64,000 nucleotides of DNA from Gemmatimonadota bacterium (GTDB lineage: Bacteria; Gemmatimonadota; Gemmatimonadetes; Gemmatimonadales; Gemmatimonadaceae): positions 1 to 64,000 of the forward strand of contig JAJPIS010000019.1 of the NCBI GenBank assembly GCA_021324635.1, in the 5' to 3' direction. Every line of letters begins with the position of its first letter. Positions within the stretch are counted from its first letter, which is position 1. The notes under the pieces are model-generated. The model saw only the letters and a program-made list of their open reading frames with translations, made no database searches and was not told the DNA's origin. Positions 43,941 through 53,042 of this stretch are shown here, in pieces. Made by a program: the position numbers and the translations under genes.

Positions 43941-46643
43941 TCACGAGGCGCACCCTCGTGGCAGCTCGCCTCGCGCACGGAGCGCGGCGAGCACTGCGCC
44001 CGCGGCCGCCCGATGGCCCTCGGCGTTCCAATGCCATGCGTCACGGTAGTACACGGGCTGCGGCTGGTGGCGCCGGAGCGTGTCGGTGAGATCCACGATC
44101 GGCACGCCGGCGGCGGCAGCGAGCGGCCGGAGCTCGGCGAGCGGGCGGTCGAGATCGTACGTGCCCGGATCGGTCAACGGAACGCCCGAGCGGGGGAGGT
44201 AGGCGAGGTCGGTTGGACGCGACACCTGGACGGCGCCCGGCACGAAGATGAGGAAGAGATCGGCGTTCGCGGTACGGGCGGCGTCGTGGATCGACGCCAG
44301 GAACGCGGCCATGCGGTCGATGTTGTCCGGCGCGTACAGTGGATTGGCGCCGCGGCGGTAGTAATCGAGCAGCAGCTTCCACCGCTGCCGCTGCGAGGGC
44401 CGTCCACGAACCGCGGAGCTCAGCGCGTCATAGTCCTCCGACAGGTGGGTCACGAGCTGCGAGCGTGACAGTAGCCCCAGGCGTCCGCGGTGCGCCGGCA
44501 CCAGCCCGATGCCCCGCCGGCGGGTCGCGGAATCGATCCGGATGTCGGACCACTCGTTCACGTAGAACTGATAGATGACGACGTTGGGCCGCAGCAGGGG
44601 CACCAACTCGCGGATCTCCGGGCCCTCCTCGTTGGGGCCGTAGCCGGTGACGCCGCCGTCGATCACCTGGACCGGGTCGCCCTCGCCCTCGCCCGCTCCC
44701 CCCGGGTGGGCGCTACAGCGGGCGAGCGCCGCGGCGAGTCGCGCCGAGTACGAGGAGTCGTAGTCGAGCCCCTCGGGCATCGTGAACGCGTCCCCCACCG
44801 TCAGCACCCGGTACGTGCCCGGCGTCGGGCGCGCCGGCGCGATCTCGGGTCCCGGCAGGCCGAGCGCATTGGTGCGGACCACGTAGTCGTAGTCGTTGTA
44901 GCGCAGACGCGTGACGCGGTTCGGGATGAGGCCGAAGGCGCGCGTCGGGTGCACCATGAGCGCCGGCCGCTCGCCCCAGCCCCCGACCTCCGTGGGCGCA
45001 AACCGCGCCAGCGCGACCTCCGCGCCGAGGAGCAGCGCCGCCGCCGCGCCGAAGCCCGCCATCCACGCCCACGCCGGCCCGAGGCGTCCCCGCCGGTGGG
45101 TCGTCGAGAGGATGGTCGCGACCAGCGCCGCGGGCGCGCTCGCGAGCACGGCGAGATACCCGTACCCCGCCGGCAGCACGAACAGCGTCAGCACGGCGCT
45201 CGCGAGCGCCGTGCGCCGGAGGACCGACGACACGCGTCCGCCGTCGGCGTGCCGCGTCGTCCACTCCAACCACCCGGCGAGCAGCACGGCCGCCGCGAGC
45301 AGGAGGCAGAGCGCCCGCTGCGGCCGGCCATCGGGCGTCAGGTGCGGCTCGACGGCGACCAGGATGCTCGGGACCACGAGCCCAACGGCCCACGCCAGCG
45401 CCGCCGCGCGCCCCGCCACCCACCGGGCGACATCCCGCTGCACCCACGTCACCAGCCGCTCGATCCCCACCGCCCCGGGCACCGCCAGCGCGAGGACGCA
45501 CACGGCGGCCACCGCGTGCAGCGCCGGACGTGCGTGCAGCGCGCTCGCCGTCCACCGCAATGGCTCCTGGTGGAGGAGGAACACCGCATACGAGATGACG
45601 CCCAGCCACACCACGGCGCGTGCGACGATCGGCGGCGCCGCGGCCCGGATCGCCGACCAGGCGGCGTAGAACAGCCCGACCAACCCGACCGTGACCAGGA
45701 GGTTCGAGACCAGGGCGCCCCAGAGGAAAATCGAGGCCCCGAGGCCGGCGACGTAGCAGGCGGCGCCCGCCATCCCGATCCGGAGCGCGCGCGGTTCCTC
45801 GGCCCGTCGCTGCGCGAGCCATGCCCCAGCCGCCATGCCCGCCGTGAACTCGGCGAGACGCGACCCGAAGAACATGCCGGTGAGCCAGTAGTAGCGATCG
45901 CTCGACCACTCGATGCCCGCCGCACGGGAGAGGAGCGTGACCGCGACGCTGCCCCAGAAGAACGACCCGAGCCCCAGGCGCCCGGCCAGTCGCCAGAGCA
46001 CCGGGAAGACGACGTACAGCTGGATGATCAGCCAGACGAACCACCACGACGGCGAGATGGCGAAGAAGAGCGAGGGCAGGAAGCGCAGTCCCGTGAGGCT
46101 CAGGAGTGTCGCGGGGGACCCGAAGCTCATCGTCTCGGCCGGAACGGCGAGCGCCAGACCCAGGATCACGAAGTGCATCGCGATGTAGAGCGGATAGAGC
46201 CGGGCGGCCCGGCGGCGGTAGAACGCGCCGGCGTCCAGGGAACCGCCGAGCCGCCCACCCGCGCGCGCGCAGGCCGACAGGGTGAGCCCGAGTCCGCTCG
46301 CGAAGATGAACACGCCGGGACCGGCGTCGCCAAGCCAGCCGAGAAAGCGGATGCCGGCGACCACCGGGTTCGGGCCGGCCGGGAAGAAGGTGTGCAGTCG
46401 CGTGGTCAGCGTCGGCCAGGCGTTGTCGGGGTTCGTGAACCAGGGGCCGGCCGCGAACGACTCCACGAAGTGGTTGAGGAGAATCCCGACGAGCGCGAAC
46501 GCCTTCGCGGCCTCGAGCCAGTCGAGGCGCTCACCCGTCCCGGCGGCCGCCGTCCCCACCGGTCGCGGACGCGTTGCCCGCGGCCGGACCGGCGCCGCGT
46601 AGCGCCTCAGTGGACCCGCGGTGTCCGCGCCCCGAGCCGTCAT
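43941..46643 (-). CDS. acyltransferase-3 / SGNH fusion protein
   Basis: 900 residues. The N-terminal half is an OafA/YrhL-type acyltransferase with ten or more helices and the conserved His in GILLNHFVESF. The helices continue to about residue 540. The C-terminal 330 residues form an SGNH-like domain (YRVLTVGDAFTMPEG ... DAWHWNAEGH). Block I reads GDAF where GDSF is normal, so the nucleophilic Ser is replaced by Ala while the distal Asp/His pair is kept. It is predicted to O-acylate the glycan; the SGNH half may bind rather than catalyse. Confidence 0.85.
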   Translation of the reverse strand: MTARGADTAGPLRRYAAPVRPRATRPRPVGTAAAGTGERLDWLEAAKAFALVGILLNHFVESFAAGPWFTNPDNAWPTLTTRLHTFFPAGPNPVVAGIRFLGWLGDAGPGVFIFASGLGLTLSACARAGGRLGGSLDAGAFYRRRAARLYPLYIAMHFVILGLALAVPAETMSFGSPATLLSLTGLRFLPSLFFAISPSWWFVWLIIQLYVVFPVLWRLAGRLGLGSFFWGSVAVTLLSRAAGIEWSSDRYYWLTGMFFGSRLAEFTAGMAAGAWLAQRRAEEPRALRIGMAGAACYVAGLGASIFLWGALVSNLLVTVGLVGLFYAAWSAIRAAAPPIVARAVVWLGVISYAVFLLHQEPLRWTASALHARPALHAVAAVCVLALAVPGAVGIERLVTWVQRDVARWVAGRAAALAWAVGLVVPSILVAVEPHLTPDGRPQRALCLLLAAAVLLAGWLEWTTRHADGGRVSSVLRRTALASAVLTLFVLPAGYGYLAVLASAPAALVATILSTTHRRGRLGPAWAWMAGFGAAAALLLGAEVALARFAPTEVGGWGERPALMVHPTRAFGLIPNRVTRLRYNDYDYVVRTNALGLPGPEIAPARPTPGTYRVLTVGDAFTMPEGLDYDSSYSARLAAALARCSAHPGGAGEGEGDPVQVIDGGVTGYGPNEEGPEIRELVPLLRPNVVIYQFYVNEWSDIRIDSATRRRGIGLVPAHRGRLGLLSRSQLVTHLSEDYDALSSAVRGRPSQRQRWKLLLDYYRRGANPLYAPDNIDRMAAFLASIHDAARTANADLFLIFVPGAVQVSRPTDLAYLPRSGVPLTDPGTYDLDRPLAELRPLAAAAGVPIVDLTDTLRRHQPQPVYYRDAWHWNAEGHRAAAGAVLAALRARGELPRGCAS

Positions 46644-48373
46644 GCACCGGACCGCAACGCGGCGAGTCGCCAGGTCGCGGCGGGGCGCGCCGCGAGCGAG
46701 GTGGCGGGATGCGAACCGGCACGCTCGATGGCCGCGATCGCGCAACCGGTGACGCACGTGCCGGCGAGCTGGCGGACGGTCTCGAAGGACACTTGGTTGA
46801 ATGCGTCGCGCGCGAACCGGTCGTTGAGAAAGGCGATCGTGTCGTCCACCTCACGGGCCAATCCCTGCTCGAGTGCTCGGAAGCCCGCGACCACGGAGTC
46901 GACGAGGGCCGCCGACGGCGGCTCGTGACCACGGCCGATCCCGGCATAGGCGACGTCGCCGTCCACGAACTCGCGCTCGTGGTACAGGTTGCACCCGTCG
47001 AACAGCGCCCGCGCCCGCGGCGCCAGCCGGAGGATCGCGTCGCGCCCCGCGACGTAGTCCCGGTGCGCCGTGCACATCATGATCCACTCGGCGTCCCCGA
47101 CGGCCGCCCCGAGGTCGGACGTGAAGATCTCCGTCAACCCGAACTTTCGCAGGTTCTGGTCGTCGGCCCGCACGTACGGGTCGTGCAGCCGGACCGTACA
47201 CCCTCGCGACCGGAGGAGCATCGCCAGGGCCAGCGTCGGCGAGTTGCGCGTGTCCTCGGAGTTGAAGCGATAGGCGGTCCCGAGCAGGGCCACCGTCCGG
47301 CCGTCCACCGGCCCGAATGCCCGCTCGGCGAGCTGCACGGCCGCGGCGGGCGAGGCGTCGTTGATCTCACGGGCGGCGAGGATGAGGCTCCGGCTCGTGT
47401 CCGCCCCGCTCTCGATCCGGCGCCACCAGAGGAGGATGCCGTCCTTGGGGAGGCAGTGACCCCCCACGCCGATGGTCGGCACGAGCAACCCGCCGCTCGG
47501 CACCGCCGTGGGATCGCTGCTCGCGCCGTCGGCCTGCGCGAGCCGCGCGTTCACCGCATCCCGCAACGCGTAGAAGTCGACGTCGCGCGCATCACAGTCG
47601 CGGGCCACCTCGGCCGCGAACGCGATCCGCACGTCGCGGTAGGCGTTCTCCAGCGTCTTCACCACTTCCGCCGTCATGCTGTTCGTCGGGTACAACACCC
47701 CGCCGGTCACGATCCGGCGGTAGAGCCGGCCGATCAGCTCCGGCGTCGCCGGATGCAAGCCGGCCACGATCCTGTCCGATGTGCGCACGCGCTCGACCAG
47801 CCGGCCCGGCATCACCCGGTTCGGGCTGTTGCCGAGCAGGATGTCGCGGCCCTCCACGAGCCCGTACCGCTCGAAGTGCTCCCGGACGACGGTCGTCATC
47901 GACGAGGGCGCGAGCGTCGACTCGAAGACGATGAGCGGCACGTTGCCCGTCGGCCGCGCGCGGAGCGCCTGGGCGGCGCCCGTCAGGGCTTCGAACAGCG
48001 GGTCGTAGTCGGGCGCGAACCCGCGCTTGTCGGTCTGCACGCACACGAGCACGACGTCCGCATCGCGCACCGTCGACGGGTCGCTGGTCGCGCTCAGGAG
48101 GCCGGCCGCGACGGCGTCGGCGACGATCGCATCGAGCGCCGGCTCCACGCCACCGATCGGCGACCGCCCGGCGTTGATCGCGTCGACCTTCCACCCCGAG
48201 TTCCGCGATGCGCGCTGGAGCACGACCACGCGGGCGGGCTCGTCGGTCCCCTCCCGGATGCGGGCATGGGCGAGCAGGGCGGCCATCGGCATCCCGACGA
48301 TGCCGGGGCCGATCACGACGATCTTGCGAACCTGCCAGGACTGAACGCCGTCGGCGCGGAGAGTGAGCGGCAC
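46640..48373 (-). CDS. nucleotide-sugar (UDP-glucose/GDP-mannose type) dehydrogenase
   Basis: 577 residues from a GTG. It has an N-terminal Rossmann site (VVIGPGIVGMPMAALL), a central domain with the catalytic Cys in GVGGHCLPKD, and a C-terminal UDP-binding domain (LLGTAYRFNSEDTRNSP). It oxidises a UDP-sugar to a uronic acid in two NAD+-dependent steps, providing an acidic building block. The C-terminal 90 residues are longer than usual. The exact sugar cannot be fixed from sequence. Confidence 0.9.
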   Translation of the reverse strand: MPLTLRADGVQSWQVRKIVVIGPGIVGMPMAALLAHARIREGTDEPARVVVLQRASRNSGWKVDAINAGRSPIGGVEPALDAIVADAVAAGLLSATSDPSTVRDADVVLVCVQTDKRGFAPDYDPLFEALTGAAQALRARPTGNVPLIVFESTLAPSSMTTVVREHFERYGLVEGRDILLGNSPNRVMPGRLVERVRTSDRIVAGLHPATPELIGRLYRRIVTGGVLYPTNSMTAEVVKTLENAYRDVRIAFAAEVARDCDARDVDFYALRDAVNARLAQADGASSDPTAVPSGGLLVPTIGVGGHCLPKDGILLWWRRIESGADTSRSLILAAREINDASPAAAVQLAERAFGPVDGRTVALLGTAYRFNSEDTRNSPTLALAMLLRSRGCTVRLHDPYVRADDQNLRKFGLTEIFTSDLGAAVGDAEWIMMCTAHRDYVAGRDAILRLAPRARALFDGCNLYHEREFVDGDVAYAGIGRGHEPPSAALVDSVVAGFRALEQGLAREVDDTIAFLNDRFARDAFNQVSFETVRQLAGTCVTGCAIAAIERAGSHPATSLAARPAATWRLAALRSGA

Positions 48374-48410
48374 GGAGCGATGTGAGAGAGAGAAGGGAAT
48401 GGACGAACGG

Positions 48411-50297
48411 CTAGGCGGCAGCGTCGACGAACTGGCGGTACCACAGCTCGAGGTTCACCAACCCCCAGAGGCGGCGGCCGAAGGCCATCTCGTCGTCGAG
48501 CAGCCGCTCCACCGCGACCGGGTCGAAGATGCCACGCTCGCGTGCCCGCTGCGACAGGAGCACGTCGGCGAAGAAATCGCGCGAGGCGCCTTTGGCCCAC
48601 AGGTGGAGCGGCACCGGAAACCCCATCTTGTCCTTCCGCTGGGCCACCGCCGACGGCAACAGGTTCGACGTCGCCCGCTTGAGGATGTACTTGAGCTCCC
48701 CGCCGCGGAACTTCATCCGTGGCGGCATGCTCGTGACGAGGTCCGCGATCCGATGGTCGAGCAGCGGCACCCGGGACTCGAGGGAGGCGGCCATGCTGAC
48801 GCGATCCTCCACGTGAAGGAGCGCCGGCAGCCCGGTCACGAGATCGAAATGCGTCATCTTGTTGTAGTACGACTGCGTGTCGGGATGATTGAAGACCGAC
48901 TGGAAGCGCGCGAAGAGCGCCTCGCGGTCGTACGCCGCCCGGAAATCGCCGCTGAAGAGATCGAGCGACCCGCCACTCCGATCGATCAGGCGGAAGTACC
49001 GGCGGTCCATCGGCTCGAACACGTCCCGCTGCCAGAAGTGCTGAAGCATCGGCGCGTACTGGCGCAACGCCGGCAGGTTCGGGATGATCGACTTGAGCGA
49101 GACGATGTGCTCGGCCTCCTCGTTGCTCTCGAAGATCGCGCCCTTGATCGCCTGCTCGAAGTAGGCCACGAGGTAGCGTGCGTACCCGCCGAAGATCTCG
49201 TCCCCGCCCTGCCCCCCGAGCACGACCTTCACATGATGGGCCGCGCAGCGCGCGACCATGAACTGCGGGAAGAGGCCCGGTCCGGCGACGGGCTCGTCCA
49301 TCTGGTAGACCATCTGCGGGAGCAGATCCACGAACTGCTGCTCGGTCGGCACGATCTCGTGCACGCAGGCCCCGCATCGCGCCGCCACCTGGCGGGCGTA
49401 GGCGCTCTCGTCGAACTCCGGCCCGTCCCGGAAGACCCCGGTGAAGGTGTGCATCGGGCGCGACGCGTGCGGCGCCGCCAGCAGGGTCACGATGCTGGAG
49501 TCCATGCCGCCGCTCAGATACGCGCCGACCGGCACGTCGCTCCGGAGCTGGAGCCGGATCGCGTCCTCGAGCAGCCGGCGGAGCTCGACCGCGAAGTACT
49601 CCTCCGTGTGGTACGGATCGATCTGGAACCGCGGCTCCCAGTAGCGCCGCGTCTCGACCGCCCCCGAGGCGAGGTCGATCATCTGCCAGTGCCCGGGCGG
49701 CAGCTTGCGGACGCCGGCGAACAGGGTGCGGTCGCCGGTCACGAGCTGGAAGGTCACGTACTCGCGGACCGCGTCCTCGTCGGCCGTTGCCCGAACCGCC
49801 GGGTGGCGCAGCAGGGCCTTGACCTCCGACGCGAACAGGATGCGCCGGTCCGTCGCGTGATAGTAGAGCGGCTTGATCCCGAAATGATCCCGCGCCGCGA
49901 ACACCGTTCGCCGCTCCCGATCGTAGAGGAGGAAGGCGAACATGCCGTTGAGCGCCTTCACGCAGTCGGGACCGTAGGTGGCGTACATCGCCAGGATCAC
50001 CTCGGTGTCCGAGGTCGTCCGGAAGGTGTGCCCCCGCTGGACCAGCTCCGCCCGCAGCTCGACGTAGTTGTAGATCTCGCCGTTGAACACGATCGTCAGC
50101 GGCCCGGCCGTCATCGGCTGCGCTCCGGTCACGAGATCGATGATGGCGAGGCGCTTGTGGTAGAGCCCCACGCCGTCGGCGATGAATTCGCCCTCCCCAT
50201 CGGGCCCGCGATGGTCGAGGGCGGCCGCCATCCCGGCGAGGGTCCCCTGGTCGACCGGCGTCCGGTCGCGGTTGATGATCCCGACTATGCCGCACAT
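48411..50297 (-). CDS. AsnB-type glutamine amidotransferase (asparagine synthase family)
   Basis: 628 residues starting MCGIVGI, with Cys2 as the glutaminase nucleophile after Met removal. The N-terminal Ntn domain spans about 1-210. The synthetase domain has the ATP-pyrophosphatase loop SGGMDSSIV. Homologues in exosortase A/exopolysaccharide loci are called XrtA-associated amidotransferase 1 and probably amidate a uronic acid of the glycan. The adjacent nucleotide-sugar dehydrogenase fits that idea. Confidence 0.9.
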   Translation of the reverse strand: MCGIVGIINRDRTPVDQGTLAGMAAALDHRGPDGEGEFIADGVGLYHKRLAIIDLVTGAQPMTAGPLTIVFNGEIYNYVELRAELVQRGHTFRTTSDTEVILAMYATYGPDCVKALNGMFAFLLYDRERRTVFAARDHFGIKPLYYHATDRRILFASEVKALLRHPAVRATADEDAVREYVTFQLVTGDRTLFAGVRKLPPGHWQMIDLASGAVETRRYWEPRFQIDPYHTEEYFAVELRRLLEDAIRLQLRSDVPVGAYLSGGMDSSIVTLLAAPHASRPMHTFTGVFRDGPEFDESAYARQVAARCGACVHEIVPTEQQFVDLLPQMVYQMDEPVAGPGLFPQFMVARCAAHHVKVVLGGQGGDEIFGGYARYLVAYFEQAIKGAIFESNEEAEHIVSLKSIIPNLPALRQYAPMLQHFWQRDVFEPMDRRYFRLIDRSGGSLDLFSGDFRAAYDREALFARFQSVFNHPDTQSYYNKMTHFDLVTGLPALLHVEDRVSMAASLESRVPLLDHRIADLVTSMPPRMKFRGGELKYILKRATSNLLPSAVAQRKDKMGFPVPLHLWAKGASRDFFADVLLSQRARERGIFDPVAVERLLDDEMAFGRRLWGLVNLELWYRQFVDAAA

Positions 50298-50307
50298 GGA
50301 CGGGTCC

Positions 50308-51411
50308 TCAGGATGCGGCGCCGGACGCCGCACCGGACGCCGCATTGGACGCGGCGCCACCGGCGCCCGCGCGGGCCGGCCGGACGTCGGCGACCGCGGA
50401 GGTGACCGACGGCGGGGCGGGCGAGTGCGCCGCGCTGGCCACCGCGGCGTCCGGAACGCGAAGCGGCGTCTCCCGCGCCAGGATCGCCCGCGCATGGGTC
50501 GTCATGTCGACGAGCCGGAAGTGCTCGCCGAGGACGCCCATCACGCGGGCGAAGAGCGCCGCCTTGCGCCGGCCGGAGAGGTCCATGCCGGGGAAGAATC
50601 GCAGCGCCGGGGCCTGATCCCCGCCCAGCAGGTCGAGCGGGTGCAGCAGGAAGCTCGGCTCCGTCCCCGTCGCCCGGCACATCGCCAGCGCGAAGCGCAG
50701 GTAGCCCATCATGGCCACCTCGGAGATGCGACTCAGGTACAGGAGGTAGCTCAGATGGAACGGGGTCTTGAGGATCGGCGTCGTGGTGACCGGGATCTCC
50801 AGCAGGGTGCGGCCGGCCGGGAGGGCCCAGCGGTACGGCCGCACGGGCCGGAAGCCGTCGCGTGCCGATCCGAACAGCGCCGCCCGCTGTGCACGCTCCG
50901 CCGCCGTGAGGCGCGACGTCCAGAAGTAATAGGTCCGCGCCAATGGCCCGAGATAGGTCGGGAGCGTCGACGCATCGTAGAGATAGCCCCGATCGAGCAG
51001 GATCTCGAGGAGGGTCGGGCTCCAGCTGTATCCGGGCCCGCGAAACCCGACCGGGCGCCGGCCGGTCGCGCCGGTGATCGCCGACTCGGCGCGCCCGATC
51101 TCGGCCTCGAGCTGGTCCGGCGCATACCGGTGCAGCCACGGCTCGTGCTCGTACGAGTGGTTGCCGACGTCGTGCCCGGCCGCCACCATCGCCCGCAGCA
51201 ACGGCTCGTGCGCCGGCACCGCCGCGTCGCAGCCGACGACGAAGAAGGTGATCCTGAGCCCCAGCCGCTCGAGGATCGGCAGCACGGTCGGGAAGAAGAC
51301 GTCGTAGTACGACGGGCGCTGCTCCCACCCCGGATCGCCGTGCGTCTTGAGGTAGGACCAGAGATTGTCGACGTCGAGCGAGACGCTCGCGAGCGGGCGC
51401 TGATCGGTCAT
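50308..51411 (-). CDS. NodB-fold polysaccharide deacetylase
   Basis: 367 residues. Motif 1 is SLDVDN, motif 2 NHSYEH and motif 3 GFRGPGYS, so the metal site looks complete. The last 45 residues are an Ala/Gly-rich tail with direct repeats of SGAAS type. It lies 10 bp before the AsnB-type gene in the same operon. It is one of four deacetylase-fold proteins in the window. Confidence 0.86.
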   Translation of the reverse strand: MTDQRPLASVSLDVDNLWSYLKTHGDPGWEQRPSYYDVFFPTVLPILERLGLRITFFVVGCDAAVPAHEPLLRAMVAAGHDVGNHSYEHEPWLHRYAPDQLEAEIGRAESAITGATGRRPVGFRGPGYSWSPTLLEILLDRGYLYDASTLPTYLGPLARTYYFWTSRLTAAERAQRAALFGSARDGFRPVRPYRWALPAGRTLLEIPVTTTPILKTPFHLSYLLYLSRISEVAMMGYLRFALAMCRATGTEPSFLLHPLDLLGGDQAPALRFFPGMDLSGRRKAALFARVMGVLGEHFRLVDMTTHARAILARETPLRVPDAAVASAAHSPAPPSVTSAVADVRPARAGAGGAASNAASGAASGAAS

Positions 51412-51433
51412 CGGTGACGAGAGAGGGACGCGC

Positions 51434-53032
51434 CTAGCGCTCGGCGGTGGTGGATGCTGTCTCCGTGACGGCCGCGGCCTGCCGGGACCCGGCGTAGGAG
51501 CCCCGCGGATCCGCGTCGGCCACTTCGGCGGCGCTGGCTGAACCGGGCCCCGGTGCGTGGGCGTGTCGACCGCGGGCCGGGGTGCTCCGGCGGCGGCCGT
51601 CCTTGGCGCCCCCGATGCTGCCGCCGCTCGTCCGGGTGGCGGGCCCGCCCGGCGCCGCCTGGGTGCCGAGGAAGAGCGCCAGCGCGGCTGCCTGCCGGGC
51701 GGCGAGACCGAGGGTCTCGTTCACGTTCAGCGTGCCGTAGGCGATCTGCGCCGAGTTGACGATGTAGACGCCGTCGACCGAGGTGCGCAGCGGTGGCAGC
51801 AGCGCGCGCGAGTAATCGAGCGTCGAGATCGCCAGCACTTCCCGCGCCCGAGCGACCCGGGTGGCGACGACGTCGGCCGGCCGGAAGCCGGGGTACATCC
51901 GCCCGAGCACGTCGATCGACTCGGCGACCAGATCCTCATCCGTCCGGTTCCACGTCGCGTCGTCCTGCGCCAAGTAGCGAGGCAGGTACACCAGCGAGTG
52001 ACCGCCGAACGTCGCGGGGTCGACGAGCGCCGTCATCTCGATCACACCCGTGAATGGCACCCACCGATCGGTGATGTTCGTCACGTAATACCCGGAGAGC
52101 GGCCGCCGGAGGAGCAGCGACGGGCAGATCACGCCCTGGTACACGACGCCCCGGAGCCGTGACCGCTCCTCGGCGCTGAGCTGGGGACAGAGCGCGGCCA
52201 CCTGGGAGCACGGCACCGTGAGCACGACCGCGTCGAAGCGGCGAGTCTCGCCGCCGGCGAGCTCCACGACCGCCCCCGCCCCCGCCCCCGCACCCGTTCC
52301 CGTCTCCGCGCCCCCACCCCCTCCCGCCCGGTCGGCGCGGACCGACACGACCGGCTGGCCACAGCGGAGCGCGACGCCGCGTGTCTGGACCCGTGCCCGG
52401 AGCCGCGCCAGCACCGCGTCGTAGCCCCCGTCGACGTAGCCGAACATCTCGCGCTTGAGCCCCGACCGTCGAGCGGCGTACAGGCGGGCGATGATCGCCC
52501 AGATGAAGGCCGCGCTCGCCTGCTCGGCGTGGTCGCCCAGCTTGCTGCGGAGGAGCGGCAGCCAGATGCGCTCGACCGTCCGCCGGCCGGAGAGTCGGGT
52601 CAGCCACTCGACCGCCGTCAGATGCTCGAGGGGGCCCGGATCCGTGATGCGCGCTGCCGCCAGGATCGTGTACGCCAGCCGCGCCTTGGACACTGGCCCG
52701 AGCGGCGGGAAGCGCAGGAAATCGAGCGGCGTCGTCATCGGGACGAGCCGGCCGTCGGTGAAGAAGCCGGTCCGGGTCGTCCGCCACTGGATCCGGTCGC
52801 CCAGCCCGATCTCGTCGAGCAACGCCCGGAGATGGGTGTCCGACAGCAACGTGACGTGGTAGAACCGATCCCAGGTCACGTCACCGATCCGATCGGCCCG
52901 GGCGAGCCCGCCGACCCCCGTGCCGCCCTCGAGCACGGTCACCTCGTGCCCGGCCTCGATCAGCCGGAGCGCGAGCCCGAGGCCGAGCATCCCGCCGCCG
53001 ACGATGCCGATGTGCGACGCCCCTGCCGTCAC
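51434..53032 (-). CDS. FAD-dependent oxidoreductase (protoporphyrinogen-oxidase-like)
   Basis: 532 residues from a GTG. Dinucleotide-binding motif HIGIVGGGMLGLGLALRLIEAGHEVTVLE lies at the N-terminus, followed by GGLA as in amine-oxidase-type flavoproteins. The middle region carries a Gly/Ala-rich insert encoded by GGGGGC-type repeats near 52268-52325. The C-terminal 70 residues are low complexity. Such NAD(P)/FAD proteins recur in exopolysaccharide clusters; the substrate is unknown. UDP-galactopyranose mutase is a more distant alternative. Confidence 0.78.
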   Translation of the reverse strand: MTAGASHIGIVGGGMLGLGLALRLIEAGHEVTVLEGGTGVGGLARADRIGDVTWDRFYHVTLLSDTHLRALLDEIGLGDRIQWRTTRTGFFTDGRLVPMTTPLDFLRFPPLGPVSKARLAYTILAAARITDPGPLEHLTAVEWLTRLSGRRTVERIWLPLLRSKLGDHAEQASAAFIWAIIARLYAARRSGLKREMFGYVDGGYDAVLARLRARVQTRGVALRCGQPVVSVRADRAGGGGGAETGTGAGAGAGAVVELAGGETRRFDAVVLTVPCSQVAALCPQLSAEERSRLRGVVYQGVICPSLLLRRPLSGYYVTNITDRWVPFTGVIEMTALVDPATFGGHSLVYLPRYLAQDDATWNRTDEDLVAESIDVLGRMYPGFRPADVVATRVARAREVLAISTLDYSRALLPPLRTSVDGVYIVNSAQIAYGTLNVNETLGLAARQAAALALFLGTQAAPGGPATRTSGGSIGGAKDGRRRSTPARGRHAHAPGPGSASAAEVADADPRGSYAGSRQAAAVTETASTTAER

Positions 53033-53042
53033 CGGTCCCCCG

